A stretch of 48,527 nucleotides of DNA from positions 1 through 48,527 of the forward strand of contig JAIUPE010000015.1 of assembly GCA_020160875.1 (NCBI GenBank), in the 5' to 3' direction. Below are positions 1-8,420 of this stretch, piece after piece. Source of the stretch: Pseudomonadota bacterium (lineage in GTDB: Bacteria; Pseudomonadota; Alphaproteobacteria; Rhodospirillales; Rhodospirillaceae). How positions within the stretch are numbered: the first letter of the stretch is position 1; every line of letters begins with the position of its first letter. The notes beneath the pieces were generated by a model. The model saw only the letters and a list, made by a program, of their open reading frames with translations, made no database searches and was not told the DNA's origin. The translations under genes were made by a program, and so were the position numbers.

Positions 1-474
1 GGTGACGAGTTCGCTGGCCAGGATCTCGCGCTTTTGCGCTTCCATCGTCTTCTTGGACGCCGGTGTGGAGATAAACACCATATTCGGCCAAGCTTCCTTG
101 AGCGCCGGATTGGCGCCGACGTGATCGACGTGATCGGACGCGATAATCATGTATTTCACGGGCTGCGGCGTTATCTTTTTTATATTCGCCACCATCGCCT
201 TGCCTTGGTCGATATTGTCCTGACCGTCGACGATGACGACACCATCTGTGGTAACGACGATAAGACTGTTGGTGGTCAACGTCTGGCCGGCGGACGTCAG
301 CTTGTCTTCGTAGGCATAAACGTTGGGCACGACCTGATGCCAACGCGGAAAGTCGGTCGGCTTCAAGCCGCGCTCGGCGATATTGGCCGTCTTGACGACC
401 TCGGCGCTCCACGCGAGCGTCGGCGCAACAAACGCGCAGGCGACCGCGCCGGCAATCACACTCAATTTTTTCAT
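1..474 (-). CDS. Secreted MBL-fold metallo-hydrolase, C-terminus cut by window edge
   Basis: The reverse strand from the ATG at 474 is open to the window edge and encodes 158 residues. It begins with a Sec-type signal peptide (KK, then a hydrophobic stretch, with likely cleavage near residue 24). The mature part closely resembles the two complete paralogues at 15835 and 20835: DFPRWHQVVPNVYAYED, a TNSLIVVT strand and VDGQDN. The metal motif reads SDHVDHVG at residues 113-120, so the usual first His of HxHxDH is Ser. The C-terminal His motifs lie outside the window. The substrate is unknown; the MBL fold covers lactonases, glyoxalases, sulfatases and beta-lactamases. A longer open frame on the opposite strand here is a shadow. 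Confidence 0.85.
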   Translation of the reverse strand, partial: MKKLSVIAGAVACAFVAPTLAWSAEVVKTANIAERGLKPTDFPRWHQVVPNVYAYEDKLTSAGQTLTTNSLIVVTTDGVVIVDGQDNIDQGKAMVANIKKITPQPVKYMIIASDHVDHVGANPALKEAWPNMVFISTPASKKTMEAQKREILASELVT

Positions 475-536
475 GATGTCCTCCCAATGGCATCGGCGAA
501 GGTCCGAGGATAGCCGCGCGCCATCCCGGGCAGAAG

Positions 537-1631
537 CTAGAAACCGACAGTAATCCCGAGGATGGCGCCCCGGCTGCGCCAGACGAGGCGCGCGGGGTCA
601 CGTTGGAACGACTGAAAAAGTCCACCGCCGAGGTTGATGCCCGGCGCCAGCTTATAGCTGGTCTGAAATGTGAGCCGCTCGACTTTATCAAACGTTGCGC
701 CGTCCACCTCCCGCTTGCGCACAGCCTGGCGGAAATCACCCGAAAACATCCACGGACCTGTTACATACATCATACCGCCCGCCCAGTTCCGCTCCCGCAA
801 TCCAAAGATCGGCGCGACGTTCATGTAGGTGCCGCTGATCTCGAAGGGACCGATAAAAAAATCGGCAAGCGCGTTCCATGCCGATATTTTCTCGGGAAAT
901 TGGGTGGCCTCGGCTTGGTGATAGCCGGCCAGCACGCGGTAGCGGACACCATTGCCGAGCGCCCCAACACTCCTAATGGTCGACTCGCTGCCATTCCTCG
1001 TGCGAATCCGCTGCGCGGTGCTGATGGGCGTATCGCCGTTTGGATAGTAGCCGACCGCGAAGTCCAGCGTATTCCAACGCGGCGACTGATACACCACGCC
1101 CGCAGCGTTACGAGTGAAGCGCTTGAACGTTAGCCCATCGCGCATCTGCACCTCGGTGCGCGGGCGGACGGCGGACGAAATAATTTCGTCGTCCATATGC
1201 AAAAACGCTTGAGGCGCCACGGATTCGATCATGCCTGCGTTGGCAGCACGGCGATCCCCGAACTGTAGGCGTCCAAAACTTCCAAAGAGCTCGATATACA
1301 CTTCGTCGGTGTTGTCGGGTTGGCGCGAGTTGGCAATGAACCGCGCGCTGCCGCGCACCGTAAGGTCGTCGCCCAACGGAATTCGCCCATCAATGGTCAG
1401 GCGGGAGTAATTGAACATACCGGTGGCATTGGTATTTTCGACCGGCGCACGAGGGTCGTCGGTGTCGTCACGCACAAAAAAGAACTGGTTTGCGCGGCCA
1501 CTGATGGTCACGGTCACAGGCTCGGCGCTGGAAGCCGCGACCGCATGGGACGTTGAAATAAGGAAAAGCGCGATACCGGCCGCACTGCACGCAGCCGCCC
1601 TCACGACGGCTGATGCCCGTCGCCCGCCCAT
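537..1631 (-). CDS. Porin-like outer-membrane beta-barrel protein
   Basis: This 364-residue protein has an arginine-rich n-region and a hydrophobic signal peptide ending around SHAVAA. The rest is built of alternating short beta segments, as in Gram-negative general porins. Supporting features are an N-terminal VTISGRANQFFF strand, the GSFGRLQFGDRR segment typical of alphaproteobacterial porins, and a C-terminal strand ending in Phe (ITVGF), the signal read by the BAM machinery. A purine-rich stretch lies just upstream of the ATG at 1631. It reads in the same direction as the MBL gene at 474, 62 bp away, so the two may be co-transcribed. It would let small solutes cross the outer membrane; its selectivity cannot be read from the sequence. 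Confidence 0.75.
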   Translation of the reverse strand: MGGRRASAVVRAAACSAAGIALFLISTSHAVAASSAEPVTVTISGRANQFFFVRDDTDDPRAPVENTNATGMFNYSRLTIDGRIPLGDDLTVRGSARFIANSRQPDNTDEVYIELFGSFGRLQFGDRRAANAGMIESVAPQAFLHMDDEIISSAVRPRTEVQMRDGLTFKRFTRNAAGVVYQSPRWNTLDFAVGYYPNGDTPISTAQRIRTRNGSESTIRSVGALGNGVRYRVLAGYHQAEATQFPEKISAWNALADFFIGPFEISGTYMNVAPIFGLRERNWAGGMMYVTGPWMFSGDFRQAVRKREVDGATFDKVERLTFQTSYKLAPGINLGGGLFQSFQRDPARLVWRSRGAILGITVGF

Positions 1632-1860
1632 TCGATTGCCCCCTCCCCTCGCCGGGCGTTCCCCGGCGCTCCACAGCGGGCATTATTGAAGTGAAATGGC
1701 ACCTTGGGAAGACCCCGCCGGCCGCTAACCCACGGAATTGTAACGCGTACGAGAAACCCTCGCGCAGCGTTGATGTGGTGCGCGGCGGCGTGGCGCGCTA
1801 TATTTTCGACTTCTTCTGCCGCCGGTCCCGGCGCTGGCATACGATCATGGGAGGCTCAAA

Positions 1861-2283
1861 ATGAGAACGTTAGCACTCGGGTTGTCGACCAGTTGCATGG
1901 TCTTATTATCCGTCACCACCACCGCATTTGCCGCATCTGAACCGCCGAAAGGGAGCGAGGAGCATCCTGGCGCGGTTGCGTTGAGCGAAGGTGATGGAGG
2001 CAAGTGGGTCTATCGGCGCTTTCCGAGCCTCATGCCGTTGTACGTCTATGATGACGATCAACCCGGAAAGTCAAATTGCGGGCGCGGTTGCCAGGGCGTG
2101 TGGCCGCCCCTATGGGCGCACGATGAGGACAAGCCCATGGGCTACTGGACAATCATGAAGCGTGAGGACGGCTCCTTACAGTGGGCCTACAAGAACAAAC
2201 CGGTCTATATGCGCTTCCACGACGGCCCCGAGCTGCGCCTCGGCGACGGCGAAGACGGTAAGTGGCATCTGATCGAACCGTAG
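1861..2283 (+). CDS. Secreted-repeat (PF03640-like) protein
   Basis: This 140-residue protein has a signal peptide ending about TTAFAAS. The mature region carries two copies of the short repeat typical of the 'secreted repeat of unknown function' family (PF03640, COG4315). The first is LMPLYVYDDDQPGKSNCGRGC followed by WPPLWA; the second is LQWAYKNKPVYMRFHD followed by a D/G-rich loop and a WHLIEP ending. Two Cys residues four apart (CGRGC) could form a disulfide. There is no lipobox Cys, so it is probably soluble and periplasmic. A good ribosome site (GGAGG) precedes the ATG. It stands alone and ends in a bidirectional terminator. Function is unknown for the family. Confidence 0.75.
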   Translation: MRTLALGLSTSCMVLLSVTTTAFAASEPPKGSEEHPGAVALSEGDGGKWVYRRFPSLMPLYVYDDDQPGKSNCGRGCQGVWPPLWAHDEDKPMGYWTIMKREDGSLQWAYKNKPVYMRFHDGPELRLGDGEDGKWHLIEP

Positions 2284-2300
2284 CGCCCCAAAAAAAGAAA

Positions 2301-2330
2301 ACGGGCTCCCGTGTCATCTCGGGAGCCCGT
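2301..2330. terminator. Bidirectional Rho-independent terminator
   Basis: A perfect 11-bp stem (2301-2311 with 2320-2330, ACGGGCTCCCG) encloses an 8-nt loop. On the plus strand the stem is followed by TTTACTTT. On the minus strand it is followed by TTTCTTTTTTT. It sits between the converging ends of the secreted-repeat gene (2283) and the symporter gene (2348), so it can serve both. Confidence 0.9.
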
Positions 2331-2347
2331 TTTACTTTGGAGAAACG

Positions 2348-3796
2348 TTAGACCGTGGCTTCTTCGCGCTTGGTCGCTTTACGGCGATTCCATTCGTCGC
2401 GGATCGCCGCCGGAGTCGGCGCGGTCATCAGACTAACGACCACATAGACGACGAAACTGCCGACGATACCGAAAAAGATCGGCTCGTTGGCGAAGACGTC
2501 CTTCATCACGAACATGGTACCAAGTGTAAGCGCCGTGCCGGCAATGATGCTGGCGAGCGCCCCCTTGATGGTACCACGCGGCCAAAGGAAACCGCCGATG
2601 ATCGCCACCATCAGACCGCCGACAAGGATGTCATAGGCGATGGTGAGAGCTTCGACGACCCCGCGCACCACGCAGGCCGCCGCGATCATCAGAATTCCGA
2701 ATATCAGGATGTAGATACGGCTGTTGCGGACTTCGTCCCGTTCTCCTTGTGCAGCCCGCGCGCCTGCCTGCGACGGCGCAAGCTTATCGACGATGTCTTC
2801 CTTCACGACGGTCGCCGTCGCGATGAGAGCCCCGCTTGAGGTGGACATGATGGCGGAGAGTGCCGCGGCCATGACCAGCCCCGCAATTCCCGCCGGCAAA
2901 GCATATTCCACAATGGTCGGATAGACGGTATCGCGCACTTCGATGTTCGGCAGCAGCACTTTCGCACACATGCCGATAAGCGCGCCCGCGAACGCATACA
3001 GAATGCAATAGACGCCCGAGGTAAATCCGGCCCACTTGGCGACGCCTTCGCTCTTGGCCGTGAAGACGCGCTGCCAGATATCCTGGCCGATAACCAAGCC
3101 CAGGAAGTAAACGACGAAGTACGTGATGATGGTCTGGGTGCCGATATGGGTGATGGAGAACGCCGTCTCGGGCAGCGCCGCGTGCATTCCTTCCCAGCCA
3201 CCCGCCTTCACCAGGAGGATCGGGAGCATGATGAAGAAAATCCCGATGGTCTTGACGATGAATTGCACGAAGTCCGTGAGCGTGATCGACCACATGCCGC
3301 CGAGCACCGAATAGGCAATCACGACGCCGCCGCCGAGAAGGATCGCGGGCACGCGGTCCAACTCAAACAGCACGCCGAAGATCGTGCCGTACGCAACGGT
3401 GGAGGTCACCGAAAGCATGAAGGTATACGCAGCCATCACGATGCCCGTGAGGAGCGAAGCCCCAGGCCCGTACCGCAGCTCGAACATCTGCGCCACCGTG
3501 TAGACCTCAAGGCGATTGATCCAGGCCGCGAACGCGAGGCTCAGGAGCAAGAGCCCGCACCCGATCGAGAACACCAGCCACATGCCGGAAATGCCGTATT
3601 GGTACCCAAGACCCACGGCTCCGACGGTGGATGCCCCGCCAAGGACCACGGCCGCCATGGTGCCAGAGTAAAGCAAGGGACCGAGGCGGCGGCCCGCGAC
3701 GAGAAAGTCTTCGTCGTTCTTGGAGCGCTTGGTCGCCCACACGCCGATCCCAATCATGCCCAGCATGTAGAGTGCAATAACGATGTAGTCCAACAT
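2348..3796 (-). CDS. Sodium:solute symporter (SSS family)
   Basis: This 482-residue integral membrane protein has about thirteen hydrophobic segments. The N-terminus reads YIVIALYMLGMIGIGVWATKR and is followed by DEDFLVAGRRLGPL, the conserved first loop of the sodium:solute symporter (PutP/PanF/SglT-like) family. The GGASTVGAVGLGYQYG stretch and the AALSAIMSTSSGALI segment match the sodium-site regions of the family. It is the last gene of a leftward set with the creatininase-like gene (30 bp upstream) and the NHL-propeller gene, so it probably imports the product made by these two secreted proteins. The actual substrate cannot be read from the sequence. Confidence 0.88.
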   Translation of the reverse strand: MLDYIVIALYMLGMIGIGVWATKRSKNDEDFLVAGRRLGPLLYSGTMAAVVLGGASTVGAVGLGYQYGISGMWLVFSIGCGLLLLSLAFAAWINRLEVYTVAQMFELRYGPGASLLTGIVMAAYTFMLSVTSTVAYGTIFGVLFELDRVPAILLGGGVVIAYSVLGGMWSITLTDFVQFIVKTIGIFFIMLPILLVKAGGWEGMHAALPETAFSITHIGTQTIITYFVVYFLGLVIGQDIWQRVFTAKSEGVAKWAGFTSGVYCILYAFAGALIGMCAKVLLPNIEVRDTVYPTIVEYALPAGIAGLVMAAALSAIMSTSSGALIATATVVKEDIVDKLAPSQAGARAAQGERDEVRNSRIYILIFGILMIAAACVVRGVVEALTIAYDILVGGLMVAIIGGFLWPRGTIKGALASIIAGTALTLGTMFVMKDVFANEPIFFGIVGSFVVYVVVSLMTAPTPAAIRDEWNRRKATKREEATV

Positions 3797-3826
3797 CGGT
3801 CCCCCCGACTTCTCTAAAATAGAAAC

Positions 3827-4726
3827 TTATTTGCCTTTGGCCGCGATGGCTTTCTTGATGAGCTCGGCGGTCGCGTTCGCGCGAAACTCGACGATTTCCT
3901 TGCCAATTTGCACAGCCTTATCTTTATCGGCGATCGAAACGCCGTCGATGGTCGCCTTGCCGGCTTTCGTGCGCGCGGACCAGCGCACCGATTCCGGATC
4001 GGTGACCATCATGTTCATCGTGATCGACGGATCGTCGTGCAACTCGTCGGTGGGCGAGCCCTTCGGCTTCATCACGCCCTTTTGGCGGAGAAACTCTTCG
4101 ACACTTTCGTAGTCGTAGTATTCCGGGATGTGCATAACGAAGGACGTGCTCTTGCCGTCGGCGTTCGCCTTGGCCGCGACCGCCTTCATGCCGTTCTGGT
4201 TGCCGCCACTGTCGCCGATCATGACGATGTTTTCGAAACCGCCGACGCGGAAGCTGTCGACGATGTCCGTCAGCATCGCTTCATAACTAGCCGGGCGCAT
4301 GCTGATGGTGCCGGGCGTGCCCATGTGGCCAGTCTTGGTGTCCAGATTGCCTTCCGGCACGAACGGGACGATCGGGGCACAGAGCGCATTGCCCAGCTTG
4401 CGGGCGATGGCGTCGCAGTTGGCGCGCATCACATAATTATGCTTGCCGAGCGCCAGCCACGGACCATTCGGCTCGATTCCGCCGGTAGAGATGATGATTG
4501 TTTTCTTACCCGCGTTCATCGCATCGCGAACATCCATCCATGTCATCTCTTCCAGCCACACCGTATCGACCTTCGGCAGCGGATTAGCGGCGTCCTTGCA
4601 GTTATAAGCGCTCTTGGCGCAGTCGCCGCCGCCCATGGAGCGCGGATCGGGCTTCTGACCCTGCTGCGCAAAGGCAACTCCGGCCGCCAAAATCATCGCC
4701 GCTGAAAAAGCTACGGTGCGTTTCAT
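3827..4726 (-). CDS. Secreted creatininase-family protein
   Basis: I place the start at 4726, where MKRTVAFSAAMILAAGVAFAQ forms a clear signal peptide after an AGGAGAG ribosome site. Upstream in-frame codons overlap the neighbouring gene and look non-coding. The mature domain follows the creatininase fold: TGGIEPNGPWLALGKHN at residues 81-97 replaces the usual GSxEQHGxHLPxxTD, and IGDSGGNQ (170-177) replaces NGHGGN. Glu85 is kept, but His36 and Asp45 of classical creatininase correspond here to Asn87 and about His96. These changes, with an LHDDPSITM motif at 229-237, fit a secreted subfamily rather than a decayed gene. Classical members hydrolyse cyclic amides such as creatinine. The substrate here is unknown. 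The gene lies 26 bp after the propeller gene. Confidence 0.8.
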   Translation of the reverse strand: MKRTVAFSAAMILAAGVAFAQQGQKPDPRSMGGGDCAKSAYNCKDAANPLPKVDTVWLEEMTWMDVRDAMNAGKKTIIISTGGIEPNGPWLALGKHNYVMRANCDAIARKLGNALCAPIVPFVPEGNLDTKTGHMGTPGTISMRPASYEAMLTDIVDSFRVGGFENIVMIGDSGGNQNGMKAVAAKANADGKSTSFVMHIPEYYDYESVEEFLRQKGVMKPKGSPTDELHDDPSITMNMMVTDPESVRWSARTKAGKATIDGVSIADKDKAVQIGKEIVEFRANATAELIKKAIAAKGK

Positions 4727-4752
4727 GATGCTCTCCTGTTTTGCGTGGCGTT

Positions 4753-5880
4753 TCAGTTCGGCGTGTATTTGAACTTTTGAACGCGGCGGTCTTCCGAAAC
4801 GTAGATATTCCCCTTTGAGTCCACCACGGCCTCGTGGTTGCGGTCGAGTTCGCCGCCGTAGGTCCCGTAGTGGCCGAAGGAACTTAACACCTGACCGTCG
4901 TCGCGGCGAACGAAATGGATCCGGAAATTGCCGGGATCGTTCATGACCATCAGACTCTGCTTGGCGTCGGGCCAAAATTCGATGGTGCCGACCGCGCCGG
5001 ATCCACGGGTTTCCTTGCGGTAGATATATTCTTTGACGAAGGTGCCGTCCTTCTTGAACACCTGCACGCGGTTGTTCAAGCGGTCACAGACGTAGACAAG
5101 CCCATCCTTGGCGATACGGACGCAGTGAACGATGCGGAATTGCTGCGCAGGCGGCGCCGCCGGATCATAGCGGCCGATGTCATTGTCGGTCGGAGCCTTT
5201 CCATACGCGCCCCACTGGCGCTTGAACTTACCCGTATCAGCGTCGAATACGATGACACGGTGATTACCGTAACCGTCGGAGATGTAGACTTCATTGGCTT
5301 CCGGATCGACGACCATATTGGAAGGACCTGAGAGCTGCGTTGTATCGAGACTGCCTTTTGACGGACCGGCGGACCCGATCTGCATCAAGAACTTGCCGTC
5401 GTGCGTGAACTTCAGAACCTGGCCATCGGCAGGCGATTTGTCCTGCCCTTCGCGTGTCTGGCTTCCACCGATCCAGACATTGCCTTTGTGATCGACATAG
5501 AGACCGTGCGCGTAAGACGGCCATTGATAGCCGTTTCCCGGACCGCCCCACCCTTGGACGACATTACCGTCCGCGTCGAACTCGATAACCGGCGGCGCGG
5601 CCACACAGCAATCGCCGGCCGGTGGCGACTGCTCGGCGCCGCGCGCATAGTTCGGAACATCGCGGGTCGCGGCGTGGACCCAAACATGATCGCGGCTGTC
5701 GGCAAAGATTCCGCCGACGCCGCCCATGGCCCACTTGTTGGGCAGCGGCAATTTGGGCCAGGTCGCATCGAACTTGTAGCGGGCGGCGTCGGGCGCCGCA
5801 GGGAGCGTGTCGGCGGCCTGCGCGGGCAGCATCGCAAGGCAAGATATCAGCGCGAGGGCGGCGAATCCCGGTGTATGCAC
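4753..5880 (-). CDS. Secreted NHL-repeat beta-propeller (peptidyl-hydroxyglycine lyase-like)
   Basis: I chose the GTG start at 5880: it follows GGGAG at a good distance and begins directly with a signal peptide (HTPGFAALALISCLAMLPAQA). The longer ATG reading from 5949 would place about 23 extra residues before the signal. The mature 350 residues hold repeated NHL-type blades: HGLYVDHKGNVWIGG, NMVVDPEANEVYISDGYGNHRVIVFD, CVRIAKDGLVYVCDRLNNRVQVF, and EAVVDSKGNIYVSEDRRVQKF. This pattern is shared with peptidyl-alpha-hydroxyglycine amidating lyase-like propellers. Enzymatic activity is not shown; it could equally be a periplasmic binding protein. It is the first gene of the operon with the creatininase-like gene and the symporter. 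Confidence 0.78.
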   Translation of the reverse strand: MHTPGFAALALISCLAMLPAQAADTLPAAPDAARYKFDATWPKLPLPNKWAMGGVGGIFADSRDHVWVHAATRDVPNYARGAEQSPPAGDCCVAAPPVIEFDADGNVVQGWGGPGNGYQWPSYAHGLYVDHKGNVWIGGSQTREGQDKSPADGQVLKFTHDGKFLMQIGSAGPSKGSLDTTQLSGPSNMVVDPEANEVYISDGYGNHRVIVFDADTGKFKRQWGAYGKAPTDNDIGRYDPAAPPAQQFRIVHCVRIAKDGLVYVCDRLNNRVQVFKKDGTFVKEYIYRKETRGSGAVGTIEFWPDAKQSLMVMNDPGNFRIHFVRRDDGQVLSSFGHYGTYGGELDRNHEAVVDSKGNIYVSEDRRVQKFKYTPN

Positions 5881-6019
5881 GTTTGCTCTCCCGTTCAAAG
5901 TTCGCAAATGATTGGAAAATATAAAAATATGAGGATCTAAGAGTCCCATGATCCCTTTTCCGCCCCAGCCACGGCAAAGGGGATTTTCTCAACGCCGGGC
6001 ATGAGGATTTCTCAAGGGA

Positions 6020-6895
6020 TCAGTCGGGTAAATGGAGCTCGGCCTTATGTTTGATCGTGAACGTCGCGCCTGCCGAGGCGAGCACGATGATCAAGATCGC
6101 ACCGATATGCAGCGGCGCGAGAGTTTCCCGCATCAGGATGAACCCGGTGACGGCTCCAAGCGCCGGTTCGAGGCTCATCAGCGTGCCGAACGTATGCGTC
6201 GGGAGGCGTCGCAACGCGTACATCTCAAGTGTGTAAGGAAGCGCGCCTGAAAGAATCGCCACAGCGATCCCTGCCGGCACGACATCCCAGGAAAAGAGCG
6301 CGGAGCCCGCGCTCGACACCCCCACGGGAGCGATGAGCGTTGCCGCGATAATGAGGCCAAGAACAGCTGTGAGAGGCCCATGATCGCTACCCGCCTTCTG
6401 CCCGGCGACGATATAAATTGCCCAGCAAACGCCGGCGATCAGCGCGTACATAACGCCGACGGGGTCGAGCGCACGACTGGTCGCGCTGATGGGAAGCAGA
6501 AGGAGAAGACCGGCCACCGCGAGCGCGACCCACAGGAAGTCGATGGGGCGGCGCGACCAGATCATCGCGACGGCCATCGGTCCCGAGAACTCCAGCGCCA
6601 CGGCAATACCAAGCGGGATGGTCTTGAGCGCGGTGTAGAAAGTCAGATTCATGCCCGCCAGCGACGCGCCATAGACCGCCACAGCCCGCCAGTTTGATTT
6701 CGTGATTCGCGCCCGCCATGGCCGGAGCACAGCCGTGAGCAGGGCTGCTGAGAGGACGAGGCGCAACGTCGTCGCGCCCTCGGGACCAATCGAGGGGAAC
6801 AACGTCTTTGCAATGCTTGCGCCGACCTGCAGCGACAGCATCGCAACAATCAGCCCGGCCAGGGGAACGATGAGTGGAGAACGCGGCGAGGACAT
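6020..6895 (-). CDS. EamA-family transporter, RhtA-like amino acid exporter
   Basis: This 291-residue protein has about ten membrane segments arranged as two EamA repeats. The opening (MLSLQVGASIAKTLFPSIGPEGATTLRL) closely follows the threonine/homoserine exporter RhtA, including the GASxAKxLFP motif. The second repeat contains LPYTLEMYALRRLPTHTFGTLMSLEPALGA, also characteristic of this branch. It is expected to export small amino acids or related metabolites across the inner membrane. It sits between the propeller operon and the DUF1552 gene, all leftward, with a terminator just upstream of it, so it probably has its own promoter. Confidence 0.85.
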   Translation of the reverse strand: MSSPRSPLIVPLAGLIVAMLSLQVGASIAKTLFPSIGPEGATTLRLVLSAALLTAVLRPWRARITKSNWRAVAVYGASLAGMNLTFYTALKTIPLGIAVALEFSGPMAVAMIWSRRPIDFLWVALAVAGLLLLLPISATSRALDPVGVMYALIAGVCWAIYIVAGQKAGSDHGPLTAVLGLIIAATLIAPVGVSSAGSALFSWDVVPAGIAVAILSGALPYTLEMYALRRLPTHTFGTLMSLEPALGAVTGFILMRETLAPLHIGAILIIVLASAGATFTIKHKAELHLPD

Positions 6896-6917
6896 TGGAG
6901 CTTCGCGAAAAGAACAA

Positions 6918-6945
6918 AGCGGGCCCGGCTATCGCCGAGCCCGCT
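6918..6945 (-). terminator. Rho-independent terminator after the DUF1552 gene
   Basis: A 12-bp stem with one mismatch (6918-6929 with 6934-6945, core AGCGGGC/GCCCGCT) and a 4-nt loop is followed on the minus strand by TTTGTTCTTTTC. It lies 27 bp beyond the DUF1552 stop codon. Confidence 0.8.
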
Positions 6946-6972
6946 GGGTCACTTCTACAGAGAGATCGCCCT

Positions 6973-8307
6973 CTAGACCAGCATCTCGCCGACCTCCTTC
7001 GAGGTGTTGTTGCTTTTTTCGCCCCAATACGGAACGTCGATGCCCATAACACGCAAGGCGGTATAGGCCACACGCGTGCCGGCTTCCGTCTTGAGATCGA
7101 TATGCAAGCCATTTTTCACCTTGCCGCCCGCGCCGCCCGCCGTCATGAGCGCCATGCCGTCGAGTGAGTGCGTACGGGCGTAACCGTGATCGCTGGTGGC
7201 GTAGATGAAGACGTTATCGAGCACCGTTCCATCGCCTTCCTTGACCTTGGCGAAACCTTCGACGAACTGCGCCCAGGCTTCCATCGAACGGCGGGTGAAC
7301 CACGACACCATCGGCTGATAACCGAGTTTATCGTCGATGCGCTCCTCGTGGGTGGCGGTGTGGTGAGGTTTGTCGTATCCCGCTTTGCTCGCGCAGCCGG
7401 AGCGCGTCGTATAGCACATATTGAAGACGCGGGTCTGATCGCAGGCTACCGCCATGACCATCAGGTCGGTCATCACTTTGTGACGCGCGTGAAGGAGTTC
7501 GACTTCCTTACCCGCCGTCGGCTCTTTGTCGACTTCCTTGGGTTTCACGCAGGCCGCGATCGGCTCCGGTTTGGTCAGCTGCTGATCGAACTGGCGCTCG
7601 AGATGACGCAAGCCGGTGAAATACTGATCGAGGCGCGCGCGATCTTCGGCGCCGACCTTCTGATGGAGCGTTTTGACTTCGTCGAGGACACCCGTGAGCA
7701 CACTCCGCCGCACCATCGTCCTGGGATTGGGCGTAAAGCTCGGCGCATTCGGGTCCTGAAAGTCAGGTCCGAAAAGCCGGGTGTAAAAATTGACCGGAGA
7801 AATCTCCGGCACGTTCGGCGTGTTGGCGTTCTCGAAGCTGAGGGTGCTGCCGGTTTCGCCGGTGTCCGTCGCCGTCAGGGACTTGAATCGCGTCGTGCGT
7901 CCGATCTGGTTGGCGATCGTGACGTCGATGGTTTCGCCCGGCATGTCGTTCTGGCCACGCGGCGGACCACCGGTGCGCAAGATGACCCAGCCCGTGTAGT
8001 GGCATTGTCCCGGGGTACCGTCACGAAACGCCGTGGCGTTCGTGATGAGATTCATATGCTGCTGGATCGGCTTGAACGCGACGATCTCCTCGGGAAGGTC
8101 GTAGTTCGCGCCGGTCTTCTTCGGCACGAAAATATTCGCCGTCATGCCGAGCCCCCAATGCCAGGTGCCGAACCGCACCGGCATGGGCTTGCCGTCCGCA
8201 AGCGCGTTGCCGTTTCCATTCAAAAAAACATTGAGCAAGGGGAGTCCGACGGTGACAGCTCCGCCGTTCAGCATCCCTCGCAACACACGCCGTCTGTCCA
8301 ATCCCAT
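6973..8307 (-). CDS. Tat-exported DUF1552 protein
   Basis: I place the start at 8307 (444 aa): a GGAGG site precedes it and it begins MGLDRRRVLRGML, a twin-arginine signal followed by a hydrophobic stretch. The 28 codons upstream are not needed. The body reads like the DUF1552 family (PF07586): RFGTWHWGLGM, NLITNATAFRDG, CHYTGWVILRTGG, KSLTATDTGETG, and in the C-terminal half the HTATHEE and YATSDHGYARTHSLDG segments. The family is secreted and uncharacterised, and is often found beside DUF1588/DUF1592 cytochrome-like proteins. None of those is here. The region around SDHGYARTHS recalls alkaline-phosphatase-superfamily metal sites, which is a weak inference. Confidence 0.75.
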   Translation of the reverse strand: MGLDRRRVLRGMLNGGAVTVGLPLLNVFLNGNGNALADGKPMPVRFGTWHWGLGMTANIFVPKKTGANYDLPEEIVAFKPIQQHMNLITNATAFRDGTPGQCHYTGWVILRTGGPPRGQNDMPGETIDVTIANQIGRTTRFKSLTATDTGETGSTLSFENANTPNVPEISPVNFYTRLFGPDFQDPNAPSFTPNPRTMVRRSVLTGVLDEVKTLHQKVGAEDRARLDQYFTGLRHLERQFDQQLTKPEPIAACVKPKEVDKEPTAGKEVELLHARHKVMTDLMVMAVACDQTRVFNMCYTTRSGCASKAGYDKPHHTATHEERIDDKLGYQPMVSWFTRRSMEAWAQFVEGFAKVKEGDGTVLDNVFIYATSDHGYARTHSLDGMALMTAGGAGGKVKNGLHIDLKTEAGTRVAYTALRVMGIDVPYWGEKSNNTSKEVGEMLV

Positions 8308-8420
8308 CGCGAGATCCTCCACGGACAAAAACAAGCCAAATCGCAGGGGTAGGATACACCTGTATGCGGGAAAGTTCTCGGGGTTTCGCAAGGCCGCGGG
8401 CGCGAAATGGCGGCCTCAAA

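Noticed and set aside
34..513. Plus-strand frame of 159 codons at the left edge
   Set aside because: It is the complement of the MBL gene on the minus strand, whose translation matches two complete paralogues; this frame has no signal peptide or family match.
5950..5976. Imperfect inverted repeat between the EamA and propeller genes as terminator
   Set aside because: Mismatched stem with a large loop and no T-run; I could not support it.
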